This document shows positions 27,289-36,162 of a stretch of 64,000 nt of DNA, in pieces. This DNA is from Dyadobacter sp. CY326 (lineage in GTDB: Bacteria > Bacteroidota > Bacteroidia > Cytophagales > Spirosomataceae), in contig NZ_JAJUXI010000008.1 in NCBI RefSeq assembly GCF_021390515.1, positions 1-64,000 of the forward strand. Direction: 5' to 3'. The notes under the pieces were generated by a model. It was not told the DNA's origin, did no database searches, and saw only the letters and a list, made by a program, of their open reading frames with translations. Position 1 is the first letter of the stretch; the number at the start of each line of letters is the position of its first letter. The translations under genes were made by a program, and so were the position numbers.

Positions 27289-28197
27289 TTATTGCATGTT
27301 TAGCGCCCGTTTCATAAAACCGCCAAGGAAGCTGGCAACGAATGTGAGGATCATGGAGCCGTAGAGACTGAAATTTTCGAGCTCGCGTTCGGCTTCATTG
27401 GATGGCCGTGAAGTGAAGAGAAAATAGCCCGCCAGAATCAATGCACATTGCATGAGTGCGAGCAGCCAGCCTTTGTAAGGTTCCGCAAAACCAATGATAA
27501 TGGCGGAAAATACAGCAACCAAATAGGGCAGGTGAATGCTTTCTGCATCTTTCACCACGGCAACGACCAATGCACTGGTAAAAAAAACCATGGATGCGCT
27601 GATGATCAGTTTTTTGTCTAGAAATGGCGGCTTAACCACATTAGCGGCCGATTTATTATTCTTGATTTTCTCTAAAAGGCGCGTCTCGGATAAAAAATCT
27701 GCCGTCGCCTCTCCTCCCTGTCCTAAAATGGAGTAAACCTTTCCCCGCCAGTGATATGGCTCGGGTGAACTTTCCTGTGCAGCCGTAACCGCCTTATTGA
27801 ATGCTGAAAGCGCATCTTCCGACTTTCCGTCTTCCAGATATAATTTCCCCAGCTCCATATGCGCACGAAATACGTCATCATCCAGGCTGACCGCCGTCTG
27901 AATGTCAGCTAATGCAGCGCCCCTGTCGCCCCTGCCCTTTTCAGCCAAACCTCTGTACAAATGCGCAATGCACGAAGCTGGCCGTTCCTTAACCCGCGCA
28001 TTGAAATACAGAAACGCATCTTCAAACTGGCCATTTGCACAAAGCGTAATGCCGGGCGCGAACGCAGCCTCCTCCTTTTCCGACTTGGTCCGGAGGTCGG
28101 CGTAATTCCTTAAATAATATATGTATCCAAAAAAGGTGATTACAACAAGAAGTTCAAGCATAAGGCCTGTGCGTTGTGGGCGTTTTGATTTTGGCAC
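27289..28197 (-). CDS. TPR-containing membrane protein
   Basis: A 302-residue protein with an N-terminal membrane anchor (about 14-28), three to four tetratricopeptide-like repeats (about 50-150; for example RAHMELGKLYLEDGKSEDALSAFNKAV) and three hydrophobic segments in the C-terminal third. TPRs mediate protein contacts. There is no enzymatic motif. It is 61 nt upstream of arsR on the same strand but probably separate, given the operator between them. The function is unknown. Confidence 0.75.
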   Translation of the reverse strand: MPKSKRPQRTGLMLELLVVITFFGYIYYLRNYADLRTKSEKEEAAFAPGITLCANGQFEDAFLYFNARVKERPASCIAHLYRGLAEKGRGDRGAALADIQTAVSLDDDVFRAHMELGKLYLEDGKSEDALSAFNKAVTAAQESSPEPYHWRGKVYSILGQGGEATADFLSETRLLEKIKNNKSAANVVKPPFLDKKLIISASMVFFTSALVVAVVKDAESIHLPYLVAVFSAIIIGFAEPYKGWLLALMQCALILAGYFLFTSRPSNEAERELENFSLYGSMILTFVASFLGGFMKRALNMQ

Positions 28198-28256
28198 AAG
28201 TTAATGAAAACCGATTTTGAATACGGCGCAGATTCTAAAACCATAATTGTTCCCAA

Positions 28257-28299
28257 CAAAAAAGTCGCCTATCTGCTTTTCCGGAGCAAATAAGCGACT
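28257..28299 (-). terminator. Terminator of the 28338 lipoprotein gene
   Basis: A long imperfect hairpin has 6-bp outer arms AGTCGC (28263-28268) and GCGACT (28294-28299). A further paired segment lies inside. On the minus strand it ends in a T6 run. Confidence 0.65.
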
Positions 28300-28337
28300 G
28301 AATTGCATTAAAAAGGATAACCTGCTTTCTGGACCGG

Positions 28338-28904
28338 TTATATGCGGAACGGGTGATAAATATTCACTTTCAAAGGATTGTCTGACAGAACTTCCACCAG
28401 ATAATATTTCCCGTTCGCAGTTTTACACGCAACGATTGTTTTCGCCGGCATATAATTGACCCACGATGCGGAGCCTTCCGGAGCGTTTGCGATTGGTGTT
28501 TGATTGAAAGGCAATGTCTTCAAATACAATGGTGTGATAGACGAGACATCGACAATTTTCAAATTGTGAAATGAGACTTTAACAGGTTTCAAAGCTGCAT
28601 AGCATCCATAAGAACCCCAGCTGATGTCGCCGCCAAACTCCGAAGTAATTGCAAACGGGCTGATCAGGTTAAAGCCCTTTCCCTGTTCCAAAGTCAATGT
28701 TTTTGCAACCCGCCAAGCCGTTTGGTTCACAGGGATCAGACCATTTAAGCCAGCTGCTGCTTCTTGTGTTTGACCGTCTGCAGATAACTGCACCTGTTGC
28801 GCGGCACCAGAACCACTTCCCGGTTGAATCTCTTCTGTGTTGCTGCAATTAAATAGTGTGCATGAAATGCCAAGTAATGCGATACGCTTGATTAAATTTT
28901 TCAT
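28338..28904 (-). CDS. Hypothetical lipoprotein
   Basis: A 188-residue protein with a lipoprotein signal (lipobox LFNC, acylated C20), a Ser/Gly/Gln linker (NTEEIQPGSGSG) and a C-terminal beta-rich domain of about 130 residues. It resembles no family I recognise. Monocistronic by appearance: a clear terminator follows, and a 349-nt gap lies upstream. Confidence 0.65.
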   Translation of the reverse strand: MKNLIKRIALLGISCTLFNCSNTEEIQPGSGSGAAQQVQLSADGQTQEAAAGLNGLIPVNQTAWRVAKTLTLEQGKGFNLISPFAITSEFGGDISWGSYGCYAALKPVKVSFHNLKIVDVSSITPLYLKTLPFNQTPIANAPEGSASWVNYMPAKTIVACKTANGKYYLVEVLSDNPLKVNIYHPFRI

Positions 28905-29253
28905 TTTAAGCTAAAATAGGTTTTGTTATAATTGTGGTGTAAGAAAATTGTTTAAACTAACTGCAATGTCCGCCATAACGGATGCTTAAATGTGTGGTGC
29001 TTATTTATTCAAATGCTTTATTTTTAAATGATTATCAATATTCACCGACTTTCGACACACAAAGCAACGAGGAATATTTGACAATGTTGGTCAGAAAGAA
29101 TTGATTTTGATTTAACGGTAAAGTACAATTTTTAACCGTTAAATCAATCACATTTAGCGAGCGGTAACGATATACGCGGGCGGCGGGAGGCTTGTTTTGG
29201 TACGCAATTATATAGGACGCGGTTTTTTGTCAAATAATCAACAAGCAAGTGAA
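28905..29253. other. Intergenic region with a long inverted repeat
   Basis: The 349 nt between the divergent lipoprotein and DUF421 genes are AT-rich up to about 29150 and then GC-rich before the DUF421 start. The only clear structure is a perfect 13-bp inverted repeat (29107-29119 and 29135-29147, 15-nt loop). No exact TAnnTTTG promoter was found for either gene. Confidence 0.5.
29107..29147. repeat. 13-bp inverted repeat TTGATTTAACGGT
   Basis: Perfect arms at 29107-29119 and 29135-29147 with a 15-nt loop, about 107 nt upstream of the first DUF421 gene. The same 13-mer ACCGTTAAATCAA recurs at 59133-59145 upstream of the GH32 gene. It could be a regulator site or a dispersed repeat. Confidence 0.5.
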
Positions 29254-29982
29254 ATGAAGAAGGAAGACATAATACCAGGCGACTGGCATCGGATTCTGTT
29301 TGGGCAGGCTCCGCCTGTGTTTTTAGTGGAGGTTTTGGTGCGCACTTTTGTGATTTATTTGGTCCTGCTGATCATTATCAGGTTAATGGGAAAAAGAATG
29401 GGTGGACAGCTGACGATTTCTGAACTGGCAGTGATGGTTACGCTCGGAGCGATTGTAGCGCCGGGAATGCAGTTGCCGCAAACGGGGCTGTTGCTGGGCA
29501 TCATGATCCTGGTTTGTGCGCTGATTTTTCAGCGCGGGCTGAATTTTGCGGAATACAAAAGCAGCAAATTTGAGGAAATAAGTCAGGGAGCGCTAAGTTT
29601 GCTTGTTAAGGACGGTGTGATGGATTTGAAGGAGATGGCGAAGACCAAAATTTCCCACCAGCAACTATATTCTGCAATCCGGTCCAAGAACATCTACAAC
29701 CTCGGTGAGGTGGAAAGGGCTTATCTGGAAGCATGCGGAGTTTTCAGCATTTACAAAAAGAAAGACCCGCTGCCCGGACTCGCAATTTTGCCTCCGGATG
29801 ACGAATCTATTAAATGGTTTTCGCAGGAAGTTAAGGATGGCGTGCAAGTTTGTCTCGATTGCGGCAAAACGCTCCCGGATAGAGAAGCAAGAGATCAATG
29901 CCCGGTTTGCAATTCCAAACACTGGGAACCAGCCACGGTTGCCCTGGATGTTGAACCCACACCCCAAACCGAGAACTCATGA
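29254..29982 (+). CDS. DUF421 membrane protein with C-terminal zinc ribbon (first of pair)
   Basis: A 242-residue YetF/DUF421-family protein. Three hydrophobic segments at about 25-100 include the motif LIIIRLMGKRMGGQLTISELAVMV. The cytoplasmic DUF421 domain runs at about 105-190. A C-terminal zinc ribbon follows, with CLDCGK and CPVCNSKHW cysteine pairs. The start at 29254 is preferred; the longer frame from 29197 has no family support. Its stop overlaps the next DUF421 gene by 4 bp (ATGA). Biochemical role unknown. Confidence 0.85.
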   Translation: MKKEDIIPGDWHRILFGQAPPVFLVEVLVRTFVIYLVLLIIIRLMGKRMGGQLTISELAVMVTLGAIVAPGMQLPQTGLLLGIMILVCALIFQRGLNFAEYKSSKFEEISQGALSLLVKDGVMDLKEMAKTKISHQQLYSAIRSKNIYNLGEVERAYLEACGVFSIYKKKDPLPGLAILPPDDESIKWFSQEVKDGVQVCLDCGKTLPDREARDQCPVCNSKHWEPATVALDVEPTPQTENS

Positions 29983-30665
29983 AACCAGACGATATAAAAA
30001 TTTCAGATTGGCAAAGAATATTTCTTGGCGATGTGCCAGGCGGCTTCTATCCGGAAGTCATTTTCAGGATTGTGGTCATTTACATTATTTTAATGGTCTC
30101 CATGCGGCTGATGGGAAAAAGGATGGCATCGCAGCTTAGTCGCAATGAAATGATCGCGATGGTTTCACTCGCAGCAGCAATCGGGGTGCCACTTCAATCT
30201 CCTGATCGCGGCGTGCTTCCAGCGGTGATCATTGCCATGGTTGTGGTGCTTGTGCAACAGCTGGTTGCATGGCTTTCGACGCGAAATCAGCATTTGGAAT
30301 CCATCACGCAGGGCAACATCTCGGTGCTGGTTGCTGACGGTGTGCTCAATTATGACAATATGAAATCGACCGGAATTAGCCGCGAGCGCGTTTTTGCACA
30401 GCTTAGGGCTAATGACATCGTGCAATCGGGCGAAGTGAAGCGCCTATACTTTGAAGCAGGGGGCACCTTTACAGTTATACGTCAACTTGACGTCCCGCCG
30501 GGGCTTGCCGTCTTGCCAGAGTTCGACCAGGAGTTTTGGCGTCGCATTTATGATCCCTATCCGCAATCAGTTTGCAAAAAATGCGGCAACAATGGTAACA
30601 GCGATGCAAATTGCGAAAATTGTGGAGGTGAAGAGTGGATCAATGCAGTAGCCGCGAAGCATTAA
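29979..30665 (+). CDS. DUF421 membrane protein with C-terminal zinc ribbon (second of pair)
   Basis: A 228-residue paralogue of the preceding gene with the same order: an N-terminal DWQRIFLGDVP segment, hydrophobic helices with LMGKRMASQLSRNEMIAMVSLAAAIG, a DUF421 domain (SVLVADGVLNYDNMKSTGISRERVFAQLR) and a terminal ribbon with CKKCG and CENCGGEEW. Tight overlap implies co-translation. The two products may form a heteromeric membrane complex. The tandem looks like an old duplication, since the sequences have diverged well. Confidence 0.85.
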   Translation: MKPDDIKISDWQRIFLGDVPGGFYPEVIFRIVVIYIILMVSMRLMGKRMASQLSRNEMIAMVSLAAAIGVPLQSPDRGVLPAVIIAMVVVLVQQLVAWLSTRNQHLESITQGNISVLVADGVLNYDNMKSTGISRERVFAQLRANDIVQSGEVKRLYFEAGGTFTVIRQLDVPPGLAVLPEFDQEFWRRIYDPYPQSVCKKCGNNGNSDANCENCGGEEWINAVAAKH

Positions 30666-30667
30666 GC

Positions 30668-30709
30668 AATGCCGCATCGCAAAGGAAAAACCTTTTACAA
30701 TGCGGCATT
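30668..30709. terminator. Hairpin between convergent genes
   Basis: Perfect 10-bp arms AATGCCGCAT (30668-30677) and ATGCGGCATT (30700-30709) enclose a further 5-bp stem AAAGG/CCTTT. It lies 3 nt past the DUF421 stop and 4 nt before the end of the opposing gene, so it can serve both. T-runs are weak. Confidence 0.6.
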
Positions 30710-30713
30710 CATG

Positions 30714-31310
30714 TCAGCGGATGGATGATAAAACCTGTTGGCGTTCAATCACTTCTTTTTGTTTGGCAAGCACAACAGGTTCAATCACCTTATCGAGATT
30801 TGCATTAAATTCCGTCATACCAGCAGAAATATCTTCGAGCATTTGTTGCATCCTCTCGGTCAACGCATTATGCTTATTAACAATTTGCTTTGGCTTGCTT
30901 TCGTAATTGTGATATTCTGTAATAATCATTTGATTAGCCGGATCAATGAACCAATCACCTTCAACAGGCTCGAATGCGGCACCAGGCTTGCAACCAAGCA
31001 GGTAACTTTCCCCAGTGAACGGATATTGATAAACCAGCACTTTGATCTTTAACTTTTTATTCGGATTGCCTCGCAGCTGGATTTCCGAAGCTGTGTAAAT
31101 TCTGTCTATGGTGCTGGACTGACCATTACGAAAATCTGCACCTGGGATTTGCAGCTCCTTACGCCTTGTAAGCTCCTGAATGTGACCTGGCAACTGGTCA
31201 TCCGAAAAATATGTGTCGGGCCAATGATTGACCTCCTCCGCAATGTCCATCCCTATTTTGTAGAAGAGGACATCCATGTCATACTGAGAAAACAACTTTA
31301 TCTTTTGCAT
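30714..31310 (-). CDS. Hypothetical protein, 198 residues
   Basis: Cytoplasmic-looking protein with no signal peptide or membrane segment. The C-terminal third is probably a coiled coil (NKHNALTERMQQMLEDISAGM to VLAKQKEVIERQQV). The middle is beta-rich. No known family is recognised. It diverges from a response regulator gene across 280 nt in which no structure or exact promoter match was seen. Confidence 0.6.
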   Translation of the reverse strand: MQKIKLFSQYDMDVLFYKIGMDIAEEVNHWPDTYFSDDQLPGHIQELTRRKELQIPGADFRNGQSSTIDRIYTASEIQLRGNPNKKLKIKVLVYQYPFTGESYLLGCKPGAAFEPVEGDWFIDPANQMIITEYHNYESKPKQIVNKHNALTERMQQMLEDISAGMTEFNANLDKVIEPVVLAKQKEVIERQQVLSSIR

Positions 31311-31590
31311 GTTCGTCTAATTGTGTACTATGTGCACCCAAAACCTTTCCTAGCGCTTTTGGCAAACATTAAATTCTACAAACAGTGTCCCTTAAATGTC
31401 AACAGCACTGTGGTATCATAAAAATTTGGCACTTTTTATTTTCGAAAAAGCCGTGCCATACGGACGATTCGAGCGCATTATATTTTTTTTGATTTTTAAA
31501 ACGATTTTGCAAACTATTTCGCAGCTGCATTGCGGTGTCATGGTATGTTTATTATACATGAAATTGTAGTTTGCAAATGCTGCTTTTAGA

Positions 31591-32040
31591 ATGAAAAAAG
31601 AAACTTATATCGTTGACGATAACCCTGATCACCACTTCTTACTTTATAGAGCCATCAAAGGATTTTCCGGAGAATGTCCCGTCAGGTTTTTTGAAGATGG
31701 CAAAGTCCTTTACCGCCATTTGGAAGCATTGGCACGACAGGGCAGAACCAATGAATTTCCATCCCTGTTGATTGTTGACCTCAATATGCCGGGGATGAAT
31801 GGAATGCAACTCCTGAGATTGTTACGCCAGCCCAAACCGGAACTACAAGGTTTTTTTGAGGATCTGCCCCTTGTGATCATGAGTTCGGAAACAGGTGAGG
31901 ACAAAATACAACAATGTTATCAGCTTGGCGCGAATGCTTTCATTACAAAACCTTTTGACTTTGATGAAGTGCGTAACACCATGAAATCCATTATCCGGTT
32001 TTGGCTGGATAAGGACTTGGAGTTTACAGAAACGCATTGA
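31591..32040 (+). CDS. Stand-alone response regulator (receiver only)
   Basis: A 149-residue CheY-like receiver. Acidic D9 and D10 (IVDDNPDH), phospho-acceptor D63 in LLIVDLNMPGMNG, and the switch lysine in FITKPFDFDEV are all present. There is no output domain. Such receivers in Bacteroidota often pair with PAS-rich histidine kinases; here no kinase adjoins it. It converges on the next gene with 3 nt between stops. Confidence 0.9.
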   Translation: MKKETYIVDDNPDHHFLLYRAIKGFSGECPVRFFEDGKVLYRHLEALARQGRTNEFPSLLIVDLNMPGMNGMQLLRLLRQPKPELQGFFEDLPLVIMSSETGEDKIQQCYQLGANAFITKPFDFDEVRNTMKSIIRFWLDKDLEFTETH

Positions 32041-32043
32041 CAA

Positions 32044-33759
32044 TCAATGCTGCATTGCAAAAGTCTTCACCCGATCATTCCGAACATAGATGCGCTCATC
32101 CTGAATGGTCGAAACGAGCTGGTAATTCTTCAAAACAAAATCATTGACGCCCGGAAAGTGCTCATGCGTGTAACGCGCTGTGTCATTGAACCAAAAAGAT
32201 TGCGTCGTAACCTGATCCACGAGAACGGCCGGCTTTCTCTGCTTTAAATCTTCCAAATATTTAGCGAGATAAAAGGGCTGATGACTATTTTCGGTCAAGA
32301 TACGATAAGCGATGACATCACCTGTGGCCTGGCTCAATCCCGTTTCCAGATGATAAGACGGATGCCATCCCCAAACCGTAATTGCATCTCCCTGCACAAT
32401 ATAGCGCATAATCTCCTTCGAAACGGGCGAAACAGCCAGCGGCTTGCCCAGGTCTGCACGACTGATATGCGGCCGATTTTTACTCGAATAAGCATAAACC
32501 GACGCGGCCTTTCCGGCAAAATGTGGCAGCATTAAAATCGCAGCCCCTGCCATAAAGATGAGCCGCATTTTTTGCGCAGTCCATTGATTTTCAGTAAATG
32601 TCATATCCAGCAGCACGCCCGTAAAAATGCCTATGGGAATGATGACGAATTGCTGATAATGCGGAAAAAGATAGCCTGATTTGATTACAGCGTAAAATGC
32701 GATCACGATATGCAGCAGACCAAACCAAAAAAGCAAATTCGTCGAAGCCAGCAGCTTGCGGGCACGCACTGCCATGACAAACGCATAGCCAATCAGCAAA
32801 CCATATCCTGCGATCAGATAAGCAAACTGTCCCGATTTTCTCAAAAAATTCAGGTAATTAAGCGCCTTTTCCCAAATGCTCCCGCCGCTCGAATATTGGA
32901 AATTTCCCAAAACATAAAAATTCCAAAGAAACTCAATTGCTTCAAAACGAACAGCCAATAATGTGACGATAACAGGGAAAAGCAACCCGCCGAAGATGAG
33001 CGACGCAAGCGGTTTTGCCTTTTGAATGCTGCGCAAGAGCACAAGCAGACCAGCAAAAATGACAATAAGCATTGCCGTAGGAACGCCTTGTAATTTGGCA
33101 AAAGGCACCATTCCGGCTATAAATCCGAGCAAAAATAGCGTCCGGCTGGCCGGCTGCTCCTGCTTATATAGGATTGAAAACAACCAAAAACAGATCGACA
33201 AAAGACAGAGGCAAACGTATTCATTATATAGCGTTGTGAATGCTCCCTGACTTAGTAAATAAAAAAAAGCAATGGGCAGAAAAGCAAGCAGCGCCGCAGG
33301 CCAGGAAAAAAGATTTCTGAATGTGCAGCATGTGGCGGTGAGCGTGATACTTAAAAACACAAATCCGAGCATTCGTGCCGATGTGTAATCGAAGGGGAGC
33401 CCGAACCAGGAAGGAAGGATAAGGAAATAACTGGCGAGCGGCCCTTGAGTAAGACCGTCCACATATTTCCAGTAAATCCAGTAATTTTTAAGACTAAGGG
33501 CCTGCGCAAGCATCTGACTTTCATCTACATCCAGCTCCTGATTGAATGCAATGAATGGATAGCGCATCATCAGAAGCACAATAAAAAACCCTGCTGCCCA
33601 CAACCAGCCTATGCGCCCGGGCGGCGACCGGTTACTGAATTTGTTTTGAATAAATAATAAGGAAAAGGCCAAGACCAGCAGAAAACCGGCCACAGTGTAA
33701 TTGGTAAGCCATTCATCAAAGCTTAGCATCGTGAAAATGTTTGGAAATTCAAGATACAA
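32044..33759 (-). CDS. Multi-pass membrane protein, GT39/PMT-like glycosyltransferase
   Basis: A 571-residue protein with about 11-12 hydrophobic segments. The first periplasmic loop carries FNQELDVDESQMLAQALSL, with acidic residues in the place of the catalytic loop of lipid-phosphate-sugar transferases. The C terminus is a soluble domain of about 150 residues (TVWGWHPSYHLETGL). It may transfer a sugar from a polyprenyl carrier outside the inner membrane. The substrate is unknown. A start at 33729 (MLSFDEW) would also fit. Confidence 0.65.
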   Translation of the reverse strand: MYLEFPNIFTMLSFDEWLTNYTVAGFLLVLAFSLLFIQNKFSNRSPPGRIGWLWAAGFFIVLLMMRYPFIAFNQELDVDESQMLAQALSLKNYWIYWKYVDGLTQGPLASYFLILPSWFGLPFDYTSARMLGFVFLSITLTATCCTFRNLFSWPAALLAFLPIAFFYLLSQGAFTTLYNEYVCLCLLSICFWLFSILYKQEQPASRTLFLLGFIAGMVPFAKLQGVPTAMLIVIFAGLLVLLRSIQKAKPLASLIFGGLLFPVIVTLLAVRFEAIEFLWNFYVLGNFQYSSGGSIWEKALNYLNFLRKSGQFAYLIAGYGLLIGYAFVMAVRARKLLASTNLLFWFGLLHIVIAFYAVIKSGYLFPHYQQFVIIPIGIFTGVLLDMTFTENQWTAQKMRLIFMAGAAILMLPHFAGKAASVYAYSSKNRPHISRADLGKPLAVSPVSKEIMRYIVQGDAITVWGWHPSYHLETGLSQATGDVIAYRILTENSHQPFYLAKYLEDLKQRKPAVLVDQVTTQSFWFNDTARYTHEHFPGVNDFVLKNYQLVSTIQDERIYVRNDRVKTFAMQH

Positions 33760-33809
33760 AAATGTATTTCAAATTTCCGCCATTCGCTTAGTAACAAGTT
33801 GACCGGTTT

Positions 33810-34433
33810 TTATTTTGCGGCAAGTGATCCTGCGCCCGCCACGCTTTGATAAATGCCGTTTTGAATCATGGTAAAATGCAGATCCATGACATAATGTGAT
33901 TTATGGTAATCGCGCAAAAATGATGTCAATACGCGGCGCTCGTTGAAGAGTTTGGCAAGCTCCTTTTTATCCTTTGTAATCGATATTTCACGGTCAATGT
34001 CATCAATGTCCTGACCATACATGCCCATATTCGAGAAATCCTGATCAGCAGTGACATAGCTATCCGCTCCCGGACTTAATGTCTTGACTGTGTTGATGGT
34101 ACACGTGTAATTGCCGTCCTTTATATCAATGTTGACGCGATAACTGAACGACTTGAATTTGGCCGAGGAAATCGGCTCGGTGTCCTGTAAAACAAGTTGG
34201 CCAGAACCGGCATCGTCGATGCGGATAAGCTGCCTGTGGTTGGGATATTTCTTTACAATCCAGGCTTTTATCGCATTGTAACTCTTTTCTCGCGATTGTC
34301 CGGTTTGCACAAATTTAGTCTGAGTAATTTCGCCCGTGAATCTGTTGTAAGGAAGCCCGGCTTTTTGTGCATGGCTCTGTTGAGCAAACAAAAGGAAAAT
34401 TGATAATATCGTTGAGGGTAGGAACTGCTTCAT
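33810..34433 (-). CDS. DUF4468-type secreted protein
   Basis: A 207-residue protein with a signal peptide (1-22, QSHAQ). The domain resembles DUF4468, a TBP-like fold common in Bacteroidota: FTGEITQTKFVQTGQSREKSYNAIKAWI, then FKSFSYRVNIDIKDGNYTC. The C-terminal part is helical. The molecular role of the family is unknown. It appears to stand alone. Confidence 0.7.
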   Translation of the reverse strand: MKQFLPSTILSIFLLFAQQSHAQKAGLPYNRFTGEITQTKFVQTGQSREKSYNAIKAWIVKKYPNHRQLIRIDDAGSGQLVLQDTEPISSAKFKSFSYRVNIDIKDGNYTCTINTVKTLSPGADSYVTADQDFSNMGMYGQDIDDIDREISITKDKKELAKLFNERRVLTSFLRDYHKSHYVMDLHFTMIQNGIYQSVAGAGSLAAK

Positions 34434-34592
34434 TATGGTCGAGTAAAGATCAGAAGGTTAGGTAATTCTACAACATTCTTTCAAGTAATTCAAATAAATA
34501 TCCTATAAATTTCCAGTTACATAGCAAGGCAAAACAGCCTTCATATACGCAAATCCAGCTTTTGTCCAATAATCACCCTTGTTAACATAGGC

Positions 34593-34629
34593 AAAAAATA
34601 ACCAGCCGAATCTCAATGTTTCGGCTGGT
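34593..34629 (-). terminator. Terminator of the Gfo/Idh/MocA gene
   Basis: Perfect 10-bp arms ACCAGCCGAA (34601-34610) and TTCGGCTGGT (34620-34629) have a 9-nt loop. On the minus strand they are followed by TTATTTTTT. It lies 31 nt beyond the stop at 34660. Confidence 0.8.
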
Positions 34630-34659
34630 AACATGTCCTATAACAATGTTCCGGTTTTT

Positions 34660-35748
34660 TTAAATTTTGACGGTTTTTCCAGTCGCAACCGACTTGTAAA
34701 TCGCCTCAACAACGCGAATATCGCGAAGTCCCTCCTCGCCTGGCGCAATCAGGTCTGCATTGGTCATGATCGCGGTGCAATCTTCGTCCATTTGCTTCGC
34801 CTGCTGGCTTTTGATCGGGAAGTTAATAATGGTGCCATCCGACATGCTGCCTTTGTTGCCATTGTAACCGGACTGCGGTTCCAATTTCAACCAGCCTTTT
34901 TCATAACTCACCTGCAAGTAATTCATATTAATGCCGAAACTCGTCTGGCACGCAGCACGCGCTCCGCTTGGGAAATCGAGCATGAACATCATTGTTTCTT
35001 CCACTTCCTTGTAAATCTCCGGCCGGGTTGTGGAAGCCTGGGCGATGACGCTGATCGGTTCCTCACCTGTTGCAAGCCTGGCTCCCTGCAATGCGTAAAC
35101 GCCCATATCACCCATGACGCCGCCCCCAAGCGCCTTTTTCTGTTTCCAATGGTCGGTGCGGTTGTCGACATAGCCGGCTGCGCTGTTCACCATTTTCACT
35201 TTCCCGAATTTTTGCTCCTTTGCCACCTTCGTATAAGCCTGAATGTTCGGGTCGTGCTGACAGCGGTAACCGATCGCGAGCTTCACTTTATTGCTTTTGC
35301 ACGCGCTGATCATTGCTTCACAGTCTGCAACGGAAGGCGCCATTGGTTTTTCACAAAAAACATGTTTTCCCGCCTTGGCAGCACGCACAACAAAATCCCG
35401 GTGCATGGATGGCGGCAAAACCACATACACAATATCAATGTCGGGATTGTTCGCGATCTGATCGAAATTCTTGTAGTTGTAAATGTTTTTGTCAGGAATG
35501 TTGTATTTGGTTTTCCAAGTTGCTGCCTTTTCCGGCGTGCCGGTTACGATCCCTGCCAGGTAACATTTCTCAGTCAGCTGCAAAGCTGGTGCAAGGAGGT
35601 CGGTGCTGTAATAACCCAGACCAACGAGGGCAATGCCGAGCTTGTCTTTCTTGGGCGAAGTAGCCGCCAGCAAAGGGTTGCCGGAGAACAGCGTGGCTGC
35701 ACTGGCCAGTGTTAATGAGGATAGGAAGTCTCGTCTTTCTAATAGCAT
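34660..35748 (-). CDS. Tat-exported Gfo/Idh/MocA oxidoreductase
   Basis: A 362-residue NAD(P)-dependent sugar-type oxidoreductase. It opens with a twin-arginine signal (ERRDFLSSLTLASAATLFSG, about 5-30). The Rossmann domain has ALVGLGYYSTDLLAPAL and the family motif HVFCEKPMAPSV, with the active-site lysine of EKP. Periplasmic members of this type, such as glucose-fructose oxidoreductase, carry tightly bound cofactor. It diverges from the SusC/SusD locus across 414 nt, so it may process the sugar imported by that system. Confidence 0.92.
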   Translation of the reverse strand: MLLERRDFLSSLTLASAATLFSGNPLLAATSPKKDKLGIALVGLGYYSTDLLAPALQLTEKCYLAGIVTGTPEKAATWKTKYNIPDKNIYNYKNFDQIANNPDIDIVYVVLPPSMHRDFVVRAAKAGKHVFCEKPMAPSVADCEAMISACKSNKVKLAIGYRCQHDPNIQAYTKVAKEQKFGKVKMVNSAAGYVDNRTDHWKQKKALGGGVMGDMGVYALQGARLATGEEPISVIAQASTTRPEIYKEVEETMMFMLDFPSGARAACQTSFGINMNYLQVSYEKGWLKLEPQSGYNGNKGSMSDGTIINFPIKSQQAKQMDEDCTAIMTNADLIAPGEEGLRDIRVVEAIYKSVATGKTVKI

Positions 35749-36162
35749 TGCTGATCGCTTTTAAATTGTTATATTTTTATTGGCTCTACAAATATGAATA
35801 TTTATTTTAAAATGAAGTGTTAGTTGTACAGTTAATAATTTCTGCTCAAAATGTCCTTTAATTGCATCTTAACGTTCTTTTATAGGCCTTCAAACATTTT
35901 CAGTATATTTTTTTCACATTAAAGTGATATTTTTTTAAGTGTGGCCTTGACATTTCATGGAATTTATTTCACCTTTGGTCTTGTAATTGGTTGGCTCTTT
36001 TATTTCCATCCGGATAGGCCCCTCCTGCCTCGCAAATCATCAGGCAGACAGCAACTCGCCCATTCAGATGGTTGATGTGTGTTCGCAAGGAATTTTCATT
36101 TCCTCAGCGATTTTTTTACAGCTTTTTTATTAAGTGTCTATTTAACGTTTAACTATTATCTC
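35749..36162. other. Intergenic region upstream of susC
   Basis: The 414 nt between the Gfo/Idh/MocA gene and susC are AT-rich, with no convincing gene. TTG at 35947-35949 and CACCTTTG at 35970-35977 (20-bp spacer, one mismatch to TAnnTTTG) are a weak susC promoter candidate. No hairpin of note was seen. Confidence 0.4.

Noticed and set aside
34633..35715. A 360-codon open frame antisense to the Gfo/Idh/MocA gene
   Set aside because: The opposite strand encodes a full, well-conserved oxidoreductase. The antisense product has no domain logic and is rich in Cys and His as expected from codon mirroring.
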